From: a virus
Length of the DNA stretch: 44,033 nucleotides
Strand: one strand, 5' to 3'
Virus record (IMG/VR): IMGVR_UViG_3300030451_001371
Span: 1 to 44,033 of that record
The position numbers and the translations under genes were made by a program. This document shows positions 41,217 to 44,033 of the stretch, one piece after another (position 1 is the stretch's first letter; each line of letters begins with the position of its first letter). Under the pieces are notes generated by a model that worked only from the letters and a program-made list of their open reading frames with translations, was not told where the DNA came from and did not search any database.

Positions 41217-43876
41217 TTTTTTAACTCCTCAATTTGTTCTTGTTGTTCTTGTACTGCTTTAATTAAAACAGATACCATTTTACCATAGTCAACTGTTTTA
41301 AATTCTTTTTGTGTTTTTAAATCTTCGTGTTCTTTTACCACTTCTGGTATAATTTTTTCTATTTCTTGTGCTATAACACCAATATCGTGTGATTTATCTC
41401 TTTTTTCTTTCCAGTCATACTCTACTGGATTCATTTGTAATACTTCTTTTAAACCATAAGGTATTGGTTTAATATTCTTTTTTAATCTTTTATCAGAACC
41501 AGTACTGCTTGAAAAAGCAACTACGTCATTATCAAAATGTCCAGCACCACCTGTTGTAAATAAAACTTCAGGTCCACCTAAAGCATCATCACCAGCGTCA
41601 AATCTTAAATCGGCATTAGAAGTACCTATACCAAATCTCCAAGCTACTACACCCTGTCTTTCTAACTTTACATTACATAATGCATTACCTGGATTTATAT
41701 GAAGTAAAGCATCGGGGTCATTATGTGCTATTGCCACACGATCAGTTGATCCCTCAACAAATAATGTATTGGCATTACCATTAGTTTCTACTCTAAAATC
41801 TAAATCTAAAGAACCGTCATTAAATATTACTCCAGTGCTATTAAATCTCATTTTGTTTTGTCCGCCTACATAATGAACAACATTATCTGCACTTTCTTCA
41901 AAAATATAAGTATTACCACCACCATCTAAAAATAATTTCTTAGCAGCTTTTACTCTCGTGTCTTGTAGTAAATCAATAGCCATTGCACCACCATCGATAA
42001 CCATATAATTTGTATTACCACCACTACCATTATCATTCCTAAATATAATATCTCCATCATCTTGATACTGGTCAATATAAAAATGCCCAGTAGAATTTGT
42101 TATAAAAGTATTACTTCCATTATGGAAAAAAGCACCATCTCCTGCATTACCCACTTCAAAGGTAACACTATCAGGAGTTCGTATTGTTTTATTAGCATAA
42201 GTTCTTGTTTGACTACCATCTAATGTTAAGTAAGCAGTAACACCACCACTTCCATCATCACAATTAAAAATAATATCTGCATCGTTTGTATTTTGCTCTA
42301 AAATTAAATGTCCACTATAAGTAGCAATATAATTATTGTTGCTTTCATGTGATAATTGTAATTCGTTTCCTGCTCCAAAAGTTAATCTTTGATCATCATT
42401 TGGTATTCTTACTCTTGCATTTTCACTTGCATCAATAATAATAGCATCTTTATTTGTACCACCATCATTTACTCTAAAATAAATATCTCTATCGCTAATA
42501 GTAGAGTGTATAAAGTTAATGTTACTATCGTGAACTATTTGTAAATCATCTGAATCTCCAAGTTTTATTCTATCACTATCTCCCATATCAAGATGGCTTG
42601 ATAAATGTAGTTCCTTAAATACATAAACTATAGCAGCTCCACCATCAAGTCTTAAATATTCAGTAACACCACCACTACCATTATCTGATTTAAATATAAT
42701 ATCGCCATCGTCTTGATTGTTGATAATATTAAATTGTCCAGTATAATTATCGATATAAGTATTACTTCCGTCGTGGTTTATTTGTAAATCTTGACCAGCA
42801 CCTATTGCTAGTCTTTGATTGTCATAAGGCAATTTGACTCTTGCATTATCACTTGCATCAATGCTAATAGCAGTTTTATTTGTTCCACCGTCATTAACTC
42901 TTAATAGTAAATCGCCATCTTGTACATTGTTAGCTAAATATAAATTTGTACCACTATCTTTTTCTATAAAACTATCTGCTGTACTATTTACATTTATAAC
43001 TGCGTTAGTTCCACCTGTAAGTGTTAATTGTCCACCACCGCCTATTGTTAAATTATTGCTTGAATTAATAGTAACATTAGATTCACCACGAATAGAACTA
43101 GAACCATTACCTGTTAAAATTCTGTCATTAGCAAGATTACTAATACCCAAGTTAGATTCATTCCATATTTTACTCCAAGTAGCATAAGAAGTGTTTACAG
43201 TAGTAGTACCTACATACAACTCTGCATTACTACTATATCCAACAGCTATACCACCCCAACCACCACCAGAATCTCTGTTAGCAATTTTATGAAAATAAAA
43301 ATATGTTGAGCCAGGATTACCATAATTTTGATTTCCACTTCTCATCATACCACCAAAACCTACTGGAAAATCAGCCCAGTTTTGTTCACTTAATTGATTA
43401 CCTTCTAATCCAGTTGAACCTACAGTACCTACATTACTTACATTGTCTTGCATACCATTTGAAAATGTAATTTTACCAGTAGATGTATCTGCAGCATTAC
43501 TTCTTAAATATTTAGGATCTGTGTGTTGTGTAATACTTGATGCTGCAATTCTTGCATCTGCAAAAGTTCCTGATGTAATCTTAGAAGCTGCTAAATTAGC
43601 TATCCTAGCTGCTGCTACTGTACCACTTGTAATTAAATTTCCACTATGATTACCTAAATTGAGTGTTACTGTACCAGATGTACCACCACCAGATAAACCA
43701 GTACCAGCTGTTACGCCTTCAATATCTCCAGAAGAAGCACTACCAATAGCAGTTATGGTGCTACCTACTTTAGTATATAGTTGATTGTTAGTATAATCAT
43801 ATACTAATTCATATTCATCTATACTACCTGAAACAGGTGCACCATCACCTCTTTTTATTAATAACTTACTAGCCAT
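41204..43876 (-). CDS. tail fibre with S74 intramolecular chaperone
   Basis: 890 residues. The N-terminus (RGDGAPVSGSIDEYELVYD) is a virion-attachment type region. Residues 300-640 hold about five imperfect blade-like repeats with D(L/I)Q(I/L)xH, DxDIIF and NGSGG elements. Residues 790-890 are a complete peptidase S74 domain: cleavage at S794 with the S794-K799 pair (SDKRLK), G-V-I-A-Q-E-I-E-K, PEVV and a C-terminal coiled coil. The domain aids trimer folding and then cuts itself off. Receptor binding is expected for the repeat region. Confidence 0.9.
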   Translation of the reverse strand: MASKLLIKRGDGAPVSGSIDEYELVYDYTNNQLYTKVGSTITAIGSASSGDIEGVTAGTGLSGGGTSGTVTLNLGNHSGNLITSGTVAAARIANLAASKITSGTFADARIAASSITQHTDPKYLRSNAADTSTGKITFSNGMQDNVSNVGTVGSTGLEGNQLSEQNWADFPVGFGGMMRSGNQNYGNPGSTYFYFHKIANRDSGGGWGGIAVGYSSNAELYVGTTTVNTSYATWSKIWNESNLGISNLANDRILTGNGSSSIRGESNVTINSSNNLTIGGGGQLTLTGGTNAVINVNSTADSFIEKDSGTNLYLANNVQDGDLLLRVNDGGTNKTAISIDASDNARVKLPYDNQRLAIGAGQDLQINHDGSNTYIDNYTGQFNIINNQDDGDIIFKSDNGSGGVTEYLRLDGGAAIVYVFKELHLSSHLDMGDSDRIKLGDSDDLQIVHDSNINFIHSTISDRDIYFRVNDGGTNKDAIIIDASENARVRIPNDDQRLTFGAGNELQLSHESNNNYIATYSGHLILEQNTNDADIIFNCDDGSGGVTAYLTLDGSQTRTYANKTIRTPDSVTFEVGNAGDGAFFHNGSNTFITNSTGHFYIDQYQDDGDIIFRNDNGSGGNTNYMVIDGGAMAIDLLQDTRVKAAKKLFLDGGGNTYIFEESADNVVHYVGGQNKMRFNSTGVIFNDGSLDLDFRVETNGNANTLFVEGSTDRVAIAHNDPDALLHINPGNALCNVKLERQGVVAWRFGIGTSNADLRFDAGDDALGGPEVLFTTGGAGHFDNDVVAFSSSTGSDKRLKKNIKPIPYGLKEVLQMNPVEYDWKEKRDKSHDIGVIAQEIEKIIPEVVKEHEDLKTQKEFKTVDYGKMVSVLIKAVQEQQEQIEELKKCLK

Positions 43877-43885
43877 TATAACCTA

Positions 43886-44033
43886 TTAGTTAGCGTATGT
43901 TCCTAGATCTATTGTAACATTTGTCATGGTAGAACTATCTATATTAGCTACTAAAGCTCCTTTAGTAAATCCACTCATATTACCAGTGCTAGAAGCTGTT
44001 GCTGTTGTAGTTCCTAAAGTCCATTTATCTGCA
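43886..44033 (-). CDS. fibre-type protein, C-terminal fragment (cut by window edge)
   Basis: A frame enters from base 44032 and ends at TAA 43888-43886, ten bases before the S74 fibre ATG. The 48 readable residues (WTLGTTTATASSTGNMSGF then TKGALVANIDSSTMTNVTID) resemble beta-rich fibre tails. It probably belongs to the gene opened at 1-231, but joining base 44033 directly to base 1 gives a stop after two codons, so one or two bases, or a longer piece, are missing or wrong at the join. Confidence 0.6.
   Translation of the reverse strand, partial: ADKWTLGTTTATASSTGNMSGFTKGALVANIDSSTMTNVTIDLGTYAN

Noticed and set aside
1-44033. Terminal direct repeats or immediate circular overlap
   Set aside because: The first and last bases share no visible repeat, and the direct join is out of frame.
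1-44033. Integrase, excisionase, repressor or attachment sites
   Set aside because: No recombinase motif or repressor-type gene is seen; the phage appears lytic.

Overview
The window reads as nearly all of one lytic, podovirus-like tailed phage genome. It is AT-rich (about one third GC by eye), densely packed and full of ATGA/TAATG start-stop overlaps. Strong Shine-Dalgarno (SD) sites suggest a host that uses SD-dependent initiation. The tiny Lys-rich structural-block proteins, the P22-type portal and the S74-chaperoned fibre resemble phages common in marine metagenomes, but the host cannot be named from the sequence. I see no integrase, repressor, tRNA, CRISPR array or insertion sequence.

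Layout. One minus-strand virion block runs leftward from about 11.4 kb to base 1 and seems to continue from base 44033 down to 22.8 kb, so the map is probably circular and was opened inside a tail-fibre gene. In transcription order it encodes small unknown proteins, TerS, TerL, portal, scaffold, major capsid, head-tail adaptors, a string of very small basic proteins, fibre proteins, the S74 fibre, membrane/lysis-type proteins, a secreted thioredoxin-like protein, a metallophosphoesterase, a tail-nozzle-like protein, a T4-type lysozyme, internal virion proteins, and a 3182-residue protein at the end. The plus-strand block (11.6-22.5 kb) is early/DNA metabolism: small unknown genes, a ubiquitin-like conjugation cassette, a zinc ribbon, a single-strand annealing protein, an SSB-like protein, a primase (AEP type) fused to a DnaB-type helicase, and a resolvase-like nuclease. 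No replicative DNA polymerase is recognisable.

Two systems stand out. (1) Positions 14026-17868 encode a small beta-grasp (ubiquitin-like) candidate with an internal Gly-Gly, a 641-residue protein with an E2-like HP...ICFGN signature, a JAMM/JAB protease with an intact H-x-H-x7-S-x2-D motif, and a ThiF/E1-type adenylating enzyme. They lie in one operon, three of the four with overlapping boundaries. This looks like a complete phage-encoded protein-conjugation and deconjugation pathway. (2) The giant virion protein contains a segment that aligns by eye with the catalytic double-psi beta-barrel of RNA polymerase beta-prime (R1268-S-P-N ... A-D1307-K-D1309-A-D1311), and a plausible second, lysine-bearing barrel upstream. 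It is therefore a strong candidate for a virion-packaged RNA polymerase of the crAss-like/QDE-1 type, unusual in a genome of only about 44 kb.

Non-coding signals include a near-consensus sigma-70 promoter at 11154-11182, short inverted repeats in the divergent region 11440-11590, intergenic hairpins inside the early operon, two adjacent long-stem elements at 12585-12856 and another at 22597-22728 between the convergent blocks.
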